In this document: positions 25,457 through 34,607 of the stretch, piece after piece
Layout: every line of letters begins with the position of its first letter
How positions within the stretch are numbered: position 1 is the stretch's first letter
Assembly (NCBI GenBank): GCA_027624955.1
Contig: JAQBTG010000006.1
Coordinates: 65,269 to 106,860, forward strand
Source: Pseudomonadota bacterium
GTDB lineage: Bacteria; Pseudomonadota; Alphaproteobacteria; UBA828
Length of the DNA stretch: 41,592 nt
Reading direction: 5' to 3'
Made by a program: the position numbers and the translations under genes
The notes under the pieces: model-generated
What the model saw: only the letters and a program-made list of their open reading frames with translations
Database searches by the model: none
What the model was told of the DNA's origin: nothing

Positions 25457-27252
25457 GCGCCGGCGCGGGCCGCTTCTGTCGCCGTCTGATCTATGGCGAG
25501 ATCATCATTGTCGAGGCTGCCGGTCAGCACCACGCCATAGATATCGCGCGCGCGCTCGACGGTTTCCCAGCGCCGTTCAACATCCTTTAGAACACGCTCG
25601 GCTGCGCGCTCATACGGGCTGCCATAGCCACCGCCGCCGGCCTCCCGGCCGCGCACGAACTCACCCGCCTGCAATTCGAGCTGCACCAAGTTCGGCAACA
25701 AGGTCTCGTCGCCATTGGCGCTCACTTTCCATTGCGCCGCCAGTTCGCCGTTCAGCCCGCCGCGCACACCGTGCGCCGGATTGATCTGGCAGTCGGACGG
25801 AATGACGATGGTCATCGGGTCCTGGCGCGGGCCGTAGACGACTTCAGCTGCCGGTCCGCCGCGAAACCGCCCGGCGCCGCCGCTGGCAGGAAGAAGGCGC
25901 ATGCTGTCGAAATGAACCGGGTGTTTGATTTCGTCCAACTCGATGCTGTCGCGGTACATCAGGCCGGCAACGACCGGCAAGCCGTACGTCACCCAGCCAT
26001 CGGCCTGCGGACTGGCCGGCCCGCCATTCACGGCGGTCGTGAGTTGGTTGATATAAGGCTCACCGCCGCGGCGGAAATCATTGCCTGAAACGACCGCGAA
26101 GCCGGCTGCCATCGCACTGCCGCCCTCGGCCAACCCGTGACCATCTCCCAACTGCGCGAAGGCTGATTGGGTCAAATTTACCAGGCGGTCGGCGACGTTG
26201 GTGGTCGCCATGGAGGAGCTGTGCGGAAAGCTCGGCCGGCCGACCACGCAGCCATCGCGCAGATGCACGATAATGCGGCGGAACGAGCCGGCATTATGCG
26301 GCAGGTCGCCCTCCAAGCTATGAAACACGCCGGCTACCACATTGTTGATCGCGCAGGCCTCGGATTGATTGAGCCCGCAATCGACACAATCGATATTGTC
26401 GCGCAAATCGATCTCGATGATGGCGTTGTCGGGATCGAGGGTCAGTTCAACTTTGATTGGAATACCGTCCGGCAGCATCGGCTCAAACGGATCATGTGCC
26501 CCTTCGTTGACGATCTTTGCCTTCGGCAGCGCACGGATCGTCTGGACCATGACGCGTTCGGAATAATCGAACCATTCTTCAATGAACTGCTTGATCTGAT
26601 CTTTGCCGTATTTGGCACAGAGTTCCTTCAGTCGGCGCTCGGCGATGCGCGCCGAACCAAGCGCGGCGAGGAAATCGCCATACCATTGCTCCGGCACGCG
26701 AATGCGCCTGCGGCACATGCGGATGATATCGTCGTTCATCACGTAGTCGGTCTGCACGCGTACGCAGGGGAAGATGATTGCGCCTTCCTCATACACATCG
26801 CGCGCGCCAGCGTGATAGGTGGACGGAATTGAATTGCCGATGTCGGCCTGATGCGCCTTGGCGCAAGCGGTAAACATATGCTCGCCATCGATGAACACAG
26901 GCACCAGAACGGTCAAATCCGCCGAATGCGTATTGCCGAGATAGGCATCATTGTGGAGGAAGGCGTCGCCTTCGGCGAGATCGTCATGCAGGTCGCACAT
27001 GGATTGAGTTTGCAAATGCGAGCCGAAGATATGGACCGGCAGACCCTCGGCGGCGCAGAGCAGACGGTTGTCGGCGGTACAAATCGCGCAGGAAAAATCG
27101 CGCGCCGCGGCAATCACCGCCGAGCGCGCCGCGCGCAGCAGCGTGTTGGACATTTCCCGCACGATGCCATCCATGCGGTTGGCGAGGATGGAAATCAATA
27201 CCGAATTGAGCTGTTGCGTCGCTTCGCCATTGCCTTTGGTGCCTTTGGTCAT
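25453..27252 (-). CDS. hyuB: Hydantoinase B / oxoprolinase family subunit (HyuB-like)
   Basis: The 599-residue sequence is the usual size for HyuB. Typical wording includes LISILANRMDGIVREMSNTLLRAARS at the start, ISPDFSC-like RDFSCAICTADNRLLCAAEGLPVH, EGDAFLHNDAYLGNTHSADL and HQADIGNS. HyuA and HyuB together form ATP-dependent N-methylhydantoinase, 5-oxoprolinase or acetone/acetophenone carboxylase-type enzymes. ATG at 27252 with AGAGGAC upstream was chosen; a longer open frame overlaps hyuA. It is the last gene of the minus-strand box/hyu set, 13 bases after hyuA. Confidence 0.88.
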   Translation of the reverse strand: MTKGTKGNGEATQQLNSVLISILANRMDGIVREMSNTLLRAARSAVIAAARDFSCAICTADNRLLCAAEGLPVHIFGSHLQTQSMCDLHDDLAEGDAFLHNDAYLGNTHSADLTVLVPVFIDGEHMFTACAKAHQADIGNSIPSTYHAGARDVYEEGAIIFPCVRVQTDYVMNDDIIRMCRRRIRVPEQWYGDFLAALGSARIAERRLKELCAKYGKDQIKQFIEEWFDYSERVMVQTIRALPKAKIVNEGAHDPFEPMLPDGIPIKVELTLDPDNAIIEIDLRDNIDCVDCGLNQSEACAINNVVAGVFHSLEGDLPHNAGSFRRIIVHLRDGCVVGRPSFPHSSSMATTNVADRLVNLTQSAFAQLGDGHGLAEGGSAMAAGFAVVSGNDFRRGGEPYINQLTTAVNGGPASPQADGWVTYGLPVVAGLMYRDSIELDEIKHPVHFDSMRLLPASGGAGRFRGGPAAEVVYGPRQDPMTIVIPSDCQINPAHGVRGGLNGELAAQWKVSANGDETLLPNLVQLELQAGEFVRGREAGGGGYGSPYERAAERVLKDVERRWETVERARDIYGVVLTGSLDNDDLAIDQTATEAARAGA

Positions 27253-27265
27253 CTTCTTTGTCCTC

Positions 27266-29347
27266 TCACCCGGTTCCGGTCTCAAGCAGGTAATTATCGG
27301 CTTCGCTGAGGCGGGCCGACATGCCGGGATAAACCACCAGTGTCGTGGTCGGTTCCTCGATGATCGCCGGGCCGACAATATGCGCACCGCGGCGCAAAGC
27401 ATTGCCATGATAAATTGGTGTCTCGACGCGTCCGACGGCGCCGAAATAGGCTGAGCGGTGCGCCACCGGGGCGTTGTCTCCTGCCGTTTCAGCCGCTGGG
27501 ATTATTTCCGGCGGATGCGGCAGCCGCACCCGCGCCCGGCCTTTCCAGTTGAGGCACTCAACCTGGCTATCCTCATCGCGCACGGCGAAGACGCGTTCAT
27601 GCACATCATGAAACGCCGCGACCAAGGCATCCACATCCTGCTGGCCACGAAAGCGTTGAATGCTGATCGGCACGTCGAGCTCCCACACTTGGAACAGGTA
27701 GCGCGCCTCAAGGAAATACTCGATGCTCGAATCGGCCAACCCGCGGCTTTCGAGCGTTTTGACGAAGCGCCCCAACTCGTCATCGATTGACTGCAGCGCC
27801 TGGTTCACACCGTCATAGTTGAAATTGCCGGTCAGCGTCACTTTGCTGGCGCTGTGCTCGGCGATGATGTCGGAGAATTGCATGCCGCAGGCCGAGAGCG
27901 CGCTGGCAGTCTTCGGCAGAATGACGCGCGTGCAACCCAGTTCGGCGGCGATCGGCATGATGTTGAGACCGGCCGCGCCGCCGCCGGCGACAAGCGCGCT
28001 TTCCGCCGGGTTGATGCCTTCTGTCACGGTAATATCGTGGATCGCCTTGATCATGTATTCGCTGGCCAAATTCATGATCGCGTCGGCGGCCTCCTCGATA
28101 CTTCCGCCGATGCCCTTGGCGATGGTTTCGATCACCCGGTGTGCCGCCGCCGTGTCGAGCGTCATGCGCCCGCCGAGAAAATATTCTGCGTCGAGATAAC
28201 CGAGCACCATCGCGGCGTCCGTCACCGTCGGCAGGTCGCCGCCGTTGCCGTAACAGGCCGGTCCCGGCACCGCGCCGGCGCTGTGCGGGCCGATGCGCAA
28301 CAGGCCGCCCGGATCGATCCAAGCGATTGAGCCGCCGCCGGCGCCGATACTGCGCACATCAACAGAGGAAATCGCCAATATGTCTCCGGTCCATTGCGGG
28401 CCGATCCAGGTTTCGCGGGTGAACTTGACCTCGCCGTCGCGCACCAGTCCGACATCGAATGTCGTGCCGCCGGTATCGCAGATGATGACATCACTGCCAA
28501 AACCTTCGATACGGGCATAATTGAGACCCGCCACCGGTGCCATAGCCGGCCCGGACTTGACCGTGTGAATCGGCCGCTGGGCCAGTTCCTCGACATGCAT
28601 GCAGCCGCCGATGGCGGTCGATACCAGGATTTCGCCTTTATACCCGGCGCCGCGCAAATCGCTTTCCATCTGGCGCAAATGCTCCTGCATAAGCGGCTTC
28701 AGCGAAGCATCGATGGCGGTGGCGGAGGCGCGGCGATATTCGCGGATGATCGGCACCAGCTGATGCGACAATGTGAACGGCACACCGGGCAAAATTTCTT
28801 TGATCATTCGGCCGATGGCCTGCTCATGAGCGGGATTCATGATCGACCACAGAAGGCAAACAGCAATGGCCTCGAATTCATGCGCCTTGAGGCGAGTGAG
28901 AATTTTACGGGCTGTAGTGGAGTCGAGCGGTTTGCGCACGCCGCCCTCGGAATCGATCCGTTCGGGAATCTCGAAAGTGTATTTCTGCGGAATGTAGGGA
29001 TCGGGATAATCTTGAGTAAAATCATGCGGCCCGTGTTTGCCGCCTTCCTTCAGCACCAGCGTGTCAGGGAAGCCCTCGGTGGTGAGGAAAGCAGTCTTGG
29101 CCACTTTGCCCTGAACGATGGCGTTGGTTGCCCGAGTCGTGCCGTAGATCAGAACGCTCGCTTCCGCCAGCAACTGTTCGGGCGTCACGCCGAGTTCGCC
29201 GGCCGCCGATTCGAGCGCGCCCTTCATGCCATTGAAAATGCGCTCAGGCGTGGTCGGCGCCTTGCCGATCACCTGCCGGCCGCTATCGCTCGCCACCACC
29301 ATGTCGGTGAAGGTACCGCCGGTATCGACCGTAATGCGGTAGCTCAT
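27266..29347 (-). CDS. hyuA: Hydantoinase A / oxoprolinase family ATPase subunit (HyuA-like)
   Basis: This 693-residue protein of the HyuA family has an ASKHA-type nucleotide-binding fold. DTGGTFTD (8-15) opens it, YGTTRATNAI follows (about 69-78), and the second phosphate loop is ICDTGGTTFDVGLV near 290. The C-terminal part carries the usual small domain (LEARYLFQVWELDVPI). It should phosphorylate the substrate amide or enolate with ATP; HyuB then completes ring opening or carboxylation. Start: GGGAGAGC before ATG. Placement directly behind boxC-boxB and a flavoenzyme gene is unusual. Which of the family reactions it performs cannot be read from the sequence. Confidence 0.88.
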   Translation of the reverse strand: MSYRITVDTGGTFTDMVVASDSGRQVIGKAPTTPERIFNGMKGALESAAGELGVTPEQLLAEASVLIYGTTRATNAIVQGKVAKTAFLTTEGFPDTLVLKEGGKHGPHDFTQDYPDPYIPQKYTFEIPERIDSEGGVRKPLDSTTARKILTRLKAHEFEAIAVCLLWSIMNPAHEQAIGRMIKEILPGVPFTLSHQLVPIIREYRRASATAIDASLKPLMQEHLRQMESDLRGAGYKGEILVSTAIGGCMHVEELAQRPIHTVKSGPAMAPVAGLNYARIEGFGSDVIICDTGGTTFDVGLVRDGEVKFTRETWIGPQWTGDILAISSVDVRSIGAGGGSIAWIDPGGLLRIGPHSAGAVPGPACYGNGGDLPTVTDAAMVLGYLDAEYFLGGRMTLDTAAAHRVIETIAKGIGGSIEEAADAIMNLASEYMIKAIHDITVTEGINPAESALVAGGGAAGLNIMPIAAELGCTRVILPKTASALSACGMQFSDIIAEHSASKVTLTGNFNYDGVNQALQSIDDELGRFVKTLESRGLADSSIEYFLEARYLFQVWELDVPISIQRFRGQQDVDALVAAFHDVHERVFAVRDEDSQVECLNWKGRARVRLPHPPEIIPAAETAGDNAPVAHRSAYFGAVGRVETPIYHGNALRRGAHIVGPAIIEEPTTTLVVYPGMSARLSEADNYLLETGTG

Positions 29348-29439
29348 AAAGCTCTCCCAGTTTTTGTTTTATTGCTTCTGCCCAAGGTGAAAGCCGCGGG
29401 TTGTGCTGTCAAGCAAGCGGCCCCCCTGCGCCGTTCAAA

Positions 29440-31482
29440 TCACAGTTTGCGTGCCTGGCGATGGCCCTCATAGACGGCCTCATAGGTCGAGCGCGGCGCA
29501 GTTGCGTCGCCGATGGCTTCAAAGCTAACGCCGCTTTTCTTGAGCGGCGCCATCAGAGCGTTCTCTGAGCGCCGTCCCGTTGCCATGACGATCCAATCAG
29601 CGGCAAGGGTGCTTTCTTCTTTTTCGTGATGAACGTTAAAGATGTGTAGCTTGTCGCCGTCGATGCGCCGCACGAACCGGTCGCACATCATTTTCACACC
29701 GCTTTGGTAGATCTTGGGTAGGATCCAATCGAGATAGACGTCGAGGATGGTCTCCATGCCAATCATCGGCCAGCGCGTTAGCAGGGTCACGGAATTAGCG
29801 CCGGCTTGGCTCATGGCGACGGCGGTGAGCGGCGCTATCACATCGCACATATCGTCGATCACCACGACATCGCCGGGAAACGACACGCCGGCAGCGCGCG
29901 TGCCGGCCGTCAACACCTCGTCCCAACCCAGGCAATTGCCACTCTCCCAGCCGGGCAGGGACTCGCCGGTCCATCCCTGAAAGCCGTCAACGCAAACGCT
30001 CGAGCCTGTGGCCACGACCACATGGTCGGGCCGCTCGGCTGCGAGGAGGGCGTCAAGGCCGGCTTCCGAGACCGGTGAATCGGTGCGCAGCTCGGCGCCG
30101 TTTTTAGTCGCCTGATGCGCCAACCAGCGACCGATCTCGCCAAATTCCTTGCGGCTCGGCAGCAGTGATTGCAGGCGCACGTGACCGCCCAATTCGCTCC
30201 CGCTTTCGAGAAGCGTGACGGCGTGACCCCGCGCCGCGGCAACGCGGGCATATTCCAACCCGGCCGGGCCGCCGCCGAACACCAGTACTTTTTTAGGTGT
30301 CTTGGATTTCCTCAATGTGCCCTCACCCCATGCGGCTTCGCGCCCAATGGTGGGATTGTAGACGCATTGGATGCGCGCCCCCCGGCTGACGCTCTTCCAG
30401 CAGAAATTGGCGGCGACGCAGGTGCGGATATCGTCAGCCTGGCCGTCTTCCGCCTTCTTCGCCCAATAGGGATCGGTAAATAGCTGGCGCGCGAGACAAA
30501 TGGCGTCGGCATCGCCGGCCTCGAGCAATGATTCGGCTAGATCCGGTGTGGTGATACGTCCGACCGCGAGCACCGGCTTGTTGGACACTTCGCGAATTTG
30601 GCGGGCATAGCCGCGCTCCCAGCCGCCTTCGAACTCCATCGGTGTGTGAATGAAAGAGTGATGAACGCCCGCCGAAACGTCGACATAGTCGATATCCGCG
30701 CCTTTCTCGATATCCGGCACGATCTTCTTCACATCTTCGATCTCAAGATCGCCGGGCCAGAACGAGGTCGAGTTAATGCGGTATCCGACGAACTTCTCGT
30801 CGCCGACCGCCTGGCGCATCGAGTGCAAAACTTCGAGCGGGAAGCGCAGGCGGTTCTCGTAGGAACCGCCCCACTTGTCGGTGCGCTTGTTGTACAGCGG
30901 CGAGAGAAATTGCCAGGGTAGATAGCCGTGGCTGAGATGCAGTTCGACCCCGTCGAGACCGGCTGCCATAGCGCGGGCAGCGGCCGACCCATAGGCCGCG
31001 ATCAATTCCTGAATTTCTTCTTCGTCGAGTTCCTTGGGTGTCGAGGCGCCGGGGAATTCGCCGAGCGGCACTTGGCTCGGTGACACCGTGTACCAAGTAG
31101 CATCCGGATCGTAGCCCGGTGCTTGCTTGACGGCAGGATGGCCGCGCACACCCGAATGCCACAGCTGGATCGCCAGTTTGCAGCCATGCTTGTGTACCGC
31201 TTTGGCGATCTTGGAAAGCGGCTCGATCTGGCGGTCATCAAACAGCTGCGGCATCAATAACGGCGCCATGATCGAGCTCGGATGGACATGGGTGCCACCA
31301 ATGATGATGAGGCCGACGCCGCCCTTGGCGCGCTCTTCGTAATAGTCGGTGGCCATGTCGATAAAGAGGCCGTTCCACGGGTCCGACACCCAGGTTGGGC
31401 AGGTCGGCGGGAACACCACCCGGTTCTTGATTTTGCAATTGCGGATGGACCATTCAGAAAATAATAACGGATAGTGCGCCAT
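29440..31482 (-). CDS. Old-yellow-enzyme/FAD fusion oxidoreductase (2,4-dienoyl-CoA reductase / trimethylamine dehydrogenase family)
   Basis: The 680-residue protein has three parts: an FMN-binding OYE barrel (residues 1 to about 345, with HLSHGYLP as the His-containing active-site loop and KWGGSYENR), an iron-sulfur linker, and a FAD/NAD(P)H domain beginning VLVFGGGPAGLEYARVAA. The linker reads C355-VAANF-C361 ... C373. Family members normally carry four Cys here; the second position is Ala358, so a standard [4Fe-4S] ligand set is incomplete. In FadH such enzymes reduce dienoyl-CoA; in the box context a ring-opened unsaturated CoA ester is a natural guess. It lies 28 bases after boxB and 92 bases before hyuA. 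Confidence 0.86.
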   Translation of the reverse strand: MAHYPLLFSEWSIRNCKIKNRVVFPPTCPTWVSDPWNGLFIDMATDYYEERAKGGVGLIIIGGTHVHPSSIMAPLLMPQLFDDRQIEPLSKIAKAVHKHGCKLAIQLWHSGVRGHPAVKQAPGYDPDATWYTVSPSQVPLGEFPGASTPKELDEEEIQELIAAYGSAAARAMAAGLDGVELHLSHGYLPWQFLSPLYNKRTDKWGGSYENRLRFPLEVLHSMRQAVGDEKFVGYRINSTSFWPGDLEIEDVKKIVPDIEKGADIDYVDVSAGVHHSFIHTPMEFEGGWERGYARQIREVSNKPVLAVGRITTPDLAESLLEAGDADAICLARQLFTDPYWAKKAEDGQADDIRTCVAANFCWKSVSRGARIQCVYNPTIGREAAWGEGTLRKSKTPKKVLVFGGGPAGLEYARVAAARGHAVTLLESGSELGGHVRLQSLLPSRKEFGEIGRWLAHQATKNGAELRTDSPVSEAGLDALLAAERPDHVVVATGSSVCVDGFQGWTGESLPGWESGNCLGWDEVLTAGTRAAGVSFPGDVVVIDDMCDVIAPLTAVAMSQAGANSVTLLTRWPMIGMETILDVYLDWILPKIYQSGVKMMCDRFVRRIDGDKLHIFNVHHEKEESTLAADWIVMATGRRSENALMAPLKKSGVSFEAIGDATAPRSTYEAVYEGHRQARKL

Positions 31483-31510
31483 TTATTTCTCCCGCGACTG
31501 GGTCGTGTTT

Positions 31511-32926
31511 TCAGATTAGATTCACATAGTCGAAATCAAGCGGCTGACCGTTGATGCCGCGCCGTGGTGGTGCGATCCAGCCGGCGAACTTGCCCGGCTC
31601 GACAACGCGCTGCATGAGCGAAATGACATGTGCGCGTTCGGCTTCGCTGGGCAGCCATTGGTCTTTGCCGGCAGTCCATTCGGCTTCGCTGAGGGGGGTG
31701 CCGGCGGGCGTAAAATGCGTCTCGCGATACTGTCCGATGGCGCGCTGAAACGCGCGATGCGGCAGGCTGAGCGTATGCTCGACATTGTTTTCCCGAATGG
31801 TGCGGTTCCAGCGCGCAATGCCTTTCTCGCAATCCTCGATATAGTCATCGCGCAGGCGCTCGTTGATCACGGTGAGCGCCGCTTGCTGGCTCTCGGCAAT
31901 GACACCTCCGTCGAGCTTGGGCACCGAATAAAGCGCATCAGCCAGCACATGATCGTCGTCGATCTGCTCTTCCTTGTAGCGGCCCTTCAGGCCAGCGGTG
32001 AAATAGTTAGCGGCATTAGTCGAAAATTCCGATCCGAACAGATCGATGGAAACGGCAAAGTGGAAGTTGAGGTAGCGCTGGATGGTGTCGAGGTTGACGC
32101 CGCCATGGGGCGCGACATCTTCCGAGTCATGCGCCTTCATCAGTTCGCAGGTCCGCTGGACGACGCGCTGAATACCTGTATCGCCGACGAACATATGGTG
32201 GGCTTCTTCGGTCAGCATGAAACGGCAAGTGCGCGCCAGCGGGTCGAAAGCCGATTCGGCGAGGGAGGCCAATTGATATTTGCCGTCGCGGTCGGTGAAG
32301 AAGGTGAACATGAAATAGGATAGCCAGTCTGGCGTGCGTTCGTTGAAGGCGCCCAGAATGCGCGGCCGGTCGACGTCGCCCGAGCGCCGTTCCAGCAGCC
32401 CCTCGGCTTCTTCACGTCCGTCGCGGCCAAAATGCGCGTGCAGCAGATAGGCCATCGCCCACAGATGCCGGCCCTCCTCGATGTTGACCTGAAAGAGGTT
32501 GCGCAGGTCGTACAGCGACGGGCAGGTGAGGCCGAGCAGGCGCTGTTGCTCGACGCTCGCCGGTTCGGTGTCGCCTTGTGTCACAATCAGGCGGCGTAGG
32601 GTTGCGCGGTGCTCGCCCGGTACGTCCTGCCAGACAGCCTCGCCCTTGTGCGCACCGAACGCGATGCGCCGGTCAGGCTCGGGCTTGGCGAGGAAAATAC
32701 CCCAGCGATATTCCGGCATTTTGACATAGCCAAAATTCGCCCAGCCATCCGTTTCTACCGAAACAGCCGTGCGCAAATAGACATCCGCTTGGCCAGACTC
32801 CGTCGGCCCCATTTCATTCCACCAATCAAGAAAGCCGGGCTGCCACGCCTCAAGGGCACGCTTGAGGCGTCGATTGTCGGCCAAACCCACATTGTTGGGA
32901 ATGCGCTCATTGTAATCGATCGCCAC
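31511..32926 (-). CDS. boxB: Benzoyl-CoA 2,3-epoxidase subunit BoxB
   Basis: The 471-residue protein has the expected length and sequence of BoxB, the di-iron oxygenase that inserts one O2-derived oxygen into benzoyl-CoA to form the 2,3-epoxide. By position the metal ligands correspond to Glu121, Glu151, His154 (IEEGRHLWAM), Asp212 (FFTDRDGKYQL), Glu241 and His244 (LTEEAHHMF), all present. The N-terminus IDYNERIPNNVGL is also typical. Its partner reductase BoxA (FAD and ferredoxin domains) is not in this window. The gene starts three bases after boxC ends, in the conserved boxC-boxB order. Substrate could be benzoyl-CoA or a substituted or hetero-analogue. Confidence 0.93.
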   Translation of the reverse strand: MAIDYNERIPNNVGLADNRRLKRALEAWQPGFLDWWNEMGPTESGQADVYLRTAVSVETDGWANFGYVKMPEYRWGIFLAKPEPDRRIAFGAHKGEAVWQDVPGEHRATLRRLIVTQGDTEPASVEQQRLLGLTCPSLYDLRNLFQVNIEEGRHLWAMAYLLHAHFGRDGREEAEGLLERRSGDVDRPRILGAFNERTPDWLSYFMFTFFTDRDGKYQLASLAESAFDPLARTCRFMLTEEAHHMFVGDTGIQRVVQRTCELMKAHDSEDVAPHGGVNLDTIQRYLNFHFAVSIDLFGSEFSTNAANYFTAGLKGRYKEEQIDDDHVLADALYSVPKLDGGVIAESQQAALTVINERLRDDYIEDCEKGIARWNRTIRENNVEHTLSLPHRAFQRAIGQYRETHFTPAGTPLSEAEWTAGKDQWLPSEAERAHVISLMQRVVEPGKFAGWIAPPRRGINGQPLDFDYVNLI

Positions 32927-32929
32927 GTC

Positions 32930-34585
32930 TCAAACCCGTTCTCTGTCAAAGCGCGGCCGCTGGCCGCTGCCGTAAAGTTTGAGCGTGCCTTCGGCGCCGA
33001 CCGCATTGGGGCGCTGGAATATCCAGTTCTGCCAAGCGCTGAGGCGGCTGAAGATTTTACTTTCCATGGTCTCCGGTCCTGCAAATCGGAGCGACGCCTC
33101 CATGCCCGTCAAGGCATCGGGCGAGAAGGCGGCGCGCTCTTCAACGGCAATACGCGTCTCGTCCTGCCAGTCTATATCGTCGGGCGCAAAGGTGACGAGG
33201 CCTAGTCGTTCCGCCGCAATCGCGTTGAGCGCCCGGCCGGTCTCTGGTTCGACCTGGGCGAGCGCTGCCGGGTCGCCAAAAAAACGGCTTTCCAATCTGC
33301 TGAGTCCGTTGGCCATGGGGTAGGAGCCGAAATTTGCCGGCGTCATGCGGATGGTGGCGGGCGGGCGATTGTCGCCGTCGAAGGCGCCGTCCAGCATGTA
33401 AATACGGTCGGCGGCCAGAGCCAATTCGAGCAACGTGCCGGTGAAACAACTGCCAGGTTCGATGAATGCGAAGATTGAGCGGGCCGACAGATCGAGGCGT
33501 TTCAGTGTGCGCTTTATATAAAGTGTGATCTCGCGCACCAGCCAATCACTAGCGTGGGTGGCCAAGACCGCGTCTGCGGCCGCAACATATTCGCTCTCGC
33601 CCTCGGTGCGCATCAGCCAGGTGCCGATTTCACATTCGTTGAAACGCAAATGAAAGATCAAATCTTCCAATTCGCGCGCCACGGCAAGCGGCCAGAATGC
33701 CGCACCTTCGCTATGGATCGCGGCGATCTCGGTCGGCGGCGTCGCGGCCGGCGCGCGGACGGTGATATGCGCCGCCATCAGCTCGCGGTCGATCACGCAG
33801 GCAAGGTGGGAATATTCGATACGCTCGCCTTCGATGGTTCGCTTGAGCGGCGAAAGCTCGATGCCTGCGGCGCCCGCCGGACGATCCGAAGCCGCCGCCA
33901 TCGCGCCGGCGCGCGCCATGACTGCGTCCTGCCATTTGGAACGCGGCACGATTTCATCCACCAAATTCCATTCGAGCGCGCGTTTGCCGCGTACGCCCTC
34001 CTCGACAGTGCAGAAAAAATCTGCTCGGTCGCGCCGGACGCTGCGTTTATCGACCAGCCGGGTGAGGCCGCCGGTGCCGGGCAGCACCGCCAGCAGCGGG
34101 ATCTCCGGCAAGGACACGGACGATGCTCCATCGTCGATCAAAATGAGATGGTCGGCGGCAAGCGCCAATTCATAGCCGCCGCCAGCGCAGGGGCCGTTGA
34201 TCGCACATATATATGTCTGCCTCGAATGTGCGCTGGCATCTTCCAGGGCCAGCCGGGTTTCGTTAGTGAATTTGCAGAAATTGACTTTGTGCGCATGGCT
34301 GGAGGCGCTCAACATACCGATATTGGCGCCGGCGCAGAACACCCGTTCGTTGGCCGAGGTAAGAATCACTGCGCCGACCTCGGGATGCTCGAATCGCAGC
34401 CGTTGGACAGCGTCGTTCAATTCGATATCGACGCCGAGATCGTAGGAATTCAGCTTCAGCTCATAGCCCGGGTTGATGCCGCCTTCAGGGTCGACATCGA
34501 GCGCCAAGGTGGCGACGGCGCCGTTCAGCGTAAGCCGCCAATGACGGTAGCGCTCAGGTGCGGTGCGAAAGTCGATCACGCTCAC
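32930..34585 (-). CDS. boxC: Benzoyl-CoA-dihydrodiol lyase BoxC (2,3-epoxybenzoyl-CoA dihydrolase)
   Basis: The 551-residue protein is a double-length crotonase-family member, the size of BoxC. First half: ANERVFCAGANIGMLSASSHAHKVNFCKFTNE (oxyanion-hole region) and AINGPCAGGGYELALAADHLILIDD; then VSLPEIPLLAVLPGTGGLTR. Second half: ALAADRIYMLDGAF and a C-terminal helical end. BoxC opens the epoxide ring hydrolytically, giving 3,4-dehydroadipyl-CoA semialdehyde and formate. Start at ATG 34585 (MSVIDFRTAPERYRHW). It is 22 bases after the crotonase gene and directly before boxB. BoxD, which would oxidise the semialdehyde, is not in the window. Confidence 0.93.
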   Translation of the reverse strand: MSVIDFRTAPERYRHWRLTLNGAVATLALDVDPEGGINPGYELKLNSYDLGVDIELNDAVQRLRFEHPEVGAVILTSANERVFCAGANIGMLSASSHAHKVNFCKFTNETRLALEDASAHSRQTYICAINGPCAGGGYELALAADHLILIDDGASSVSLPEIPLLAVLPGTGGLTRLVDKRSVRRDRADFFCTVEEGVRGKRALEWNLVDEIVPRSKWQDAVMARAGAMAAASDRPAGAAGIELSPLKRTIEGERIEYSHLACVIDRELMAAHITVRAPAATPPTEIAAIHSEGAAFWPLAVARELEDLIFHLRFNECEIGTWLMRTEGESEYVAAADAVLATHASDWLVREITLYIKRTLKRLDLSARSIFAFIEPGSCFTGTLLELALAADRIYMLDGAFDGDNRPPATIRMTPANFGSYPMANGLSRLESRFFGDPAALAQVEPETGRALNAIAAERLGLVTFAPDDIDWQDETRIAVEERAAFSPDALTGMEASLRFAGPETMESKIFSRLSAWQNWIFQRPNAVGAEGTLKLYGSGQRPRFDRERV

Positions 34586-34607
34586 GGTTTTCGTGCCTTA
34601 AACTTTC

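Noticed and set aside
28394-29473. 359-codon open frame on the plus strand opposite hyuA
   Set aside because: It is antisense to conserved HyuA motifs, has low-complexity composition and no ribosome site.
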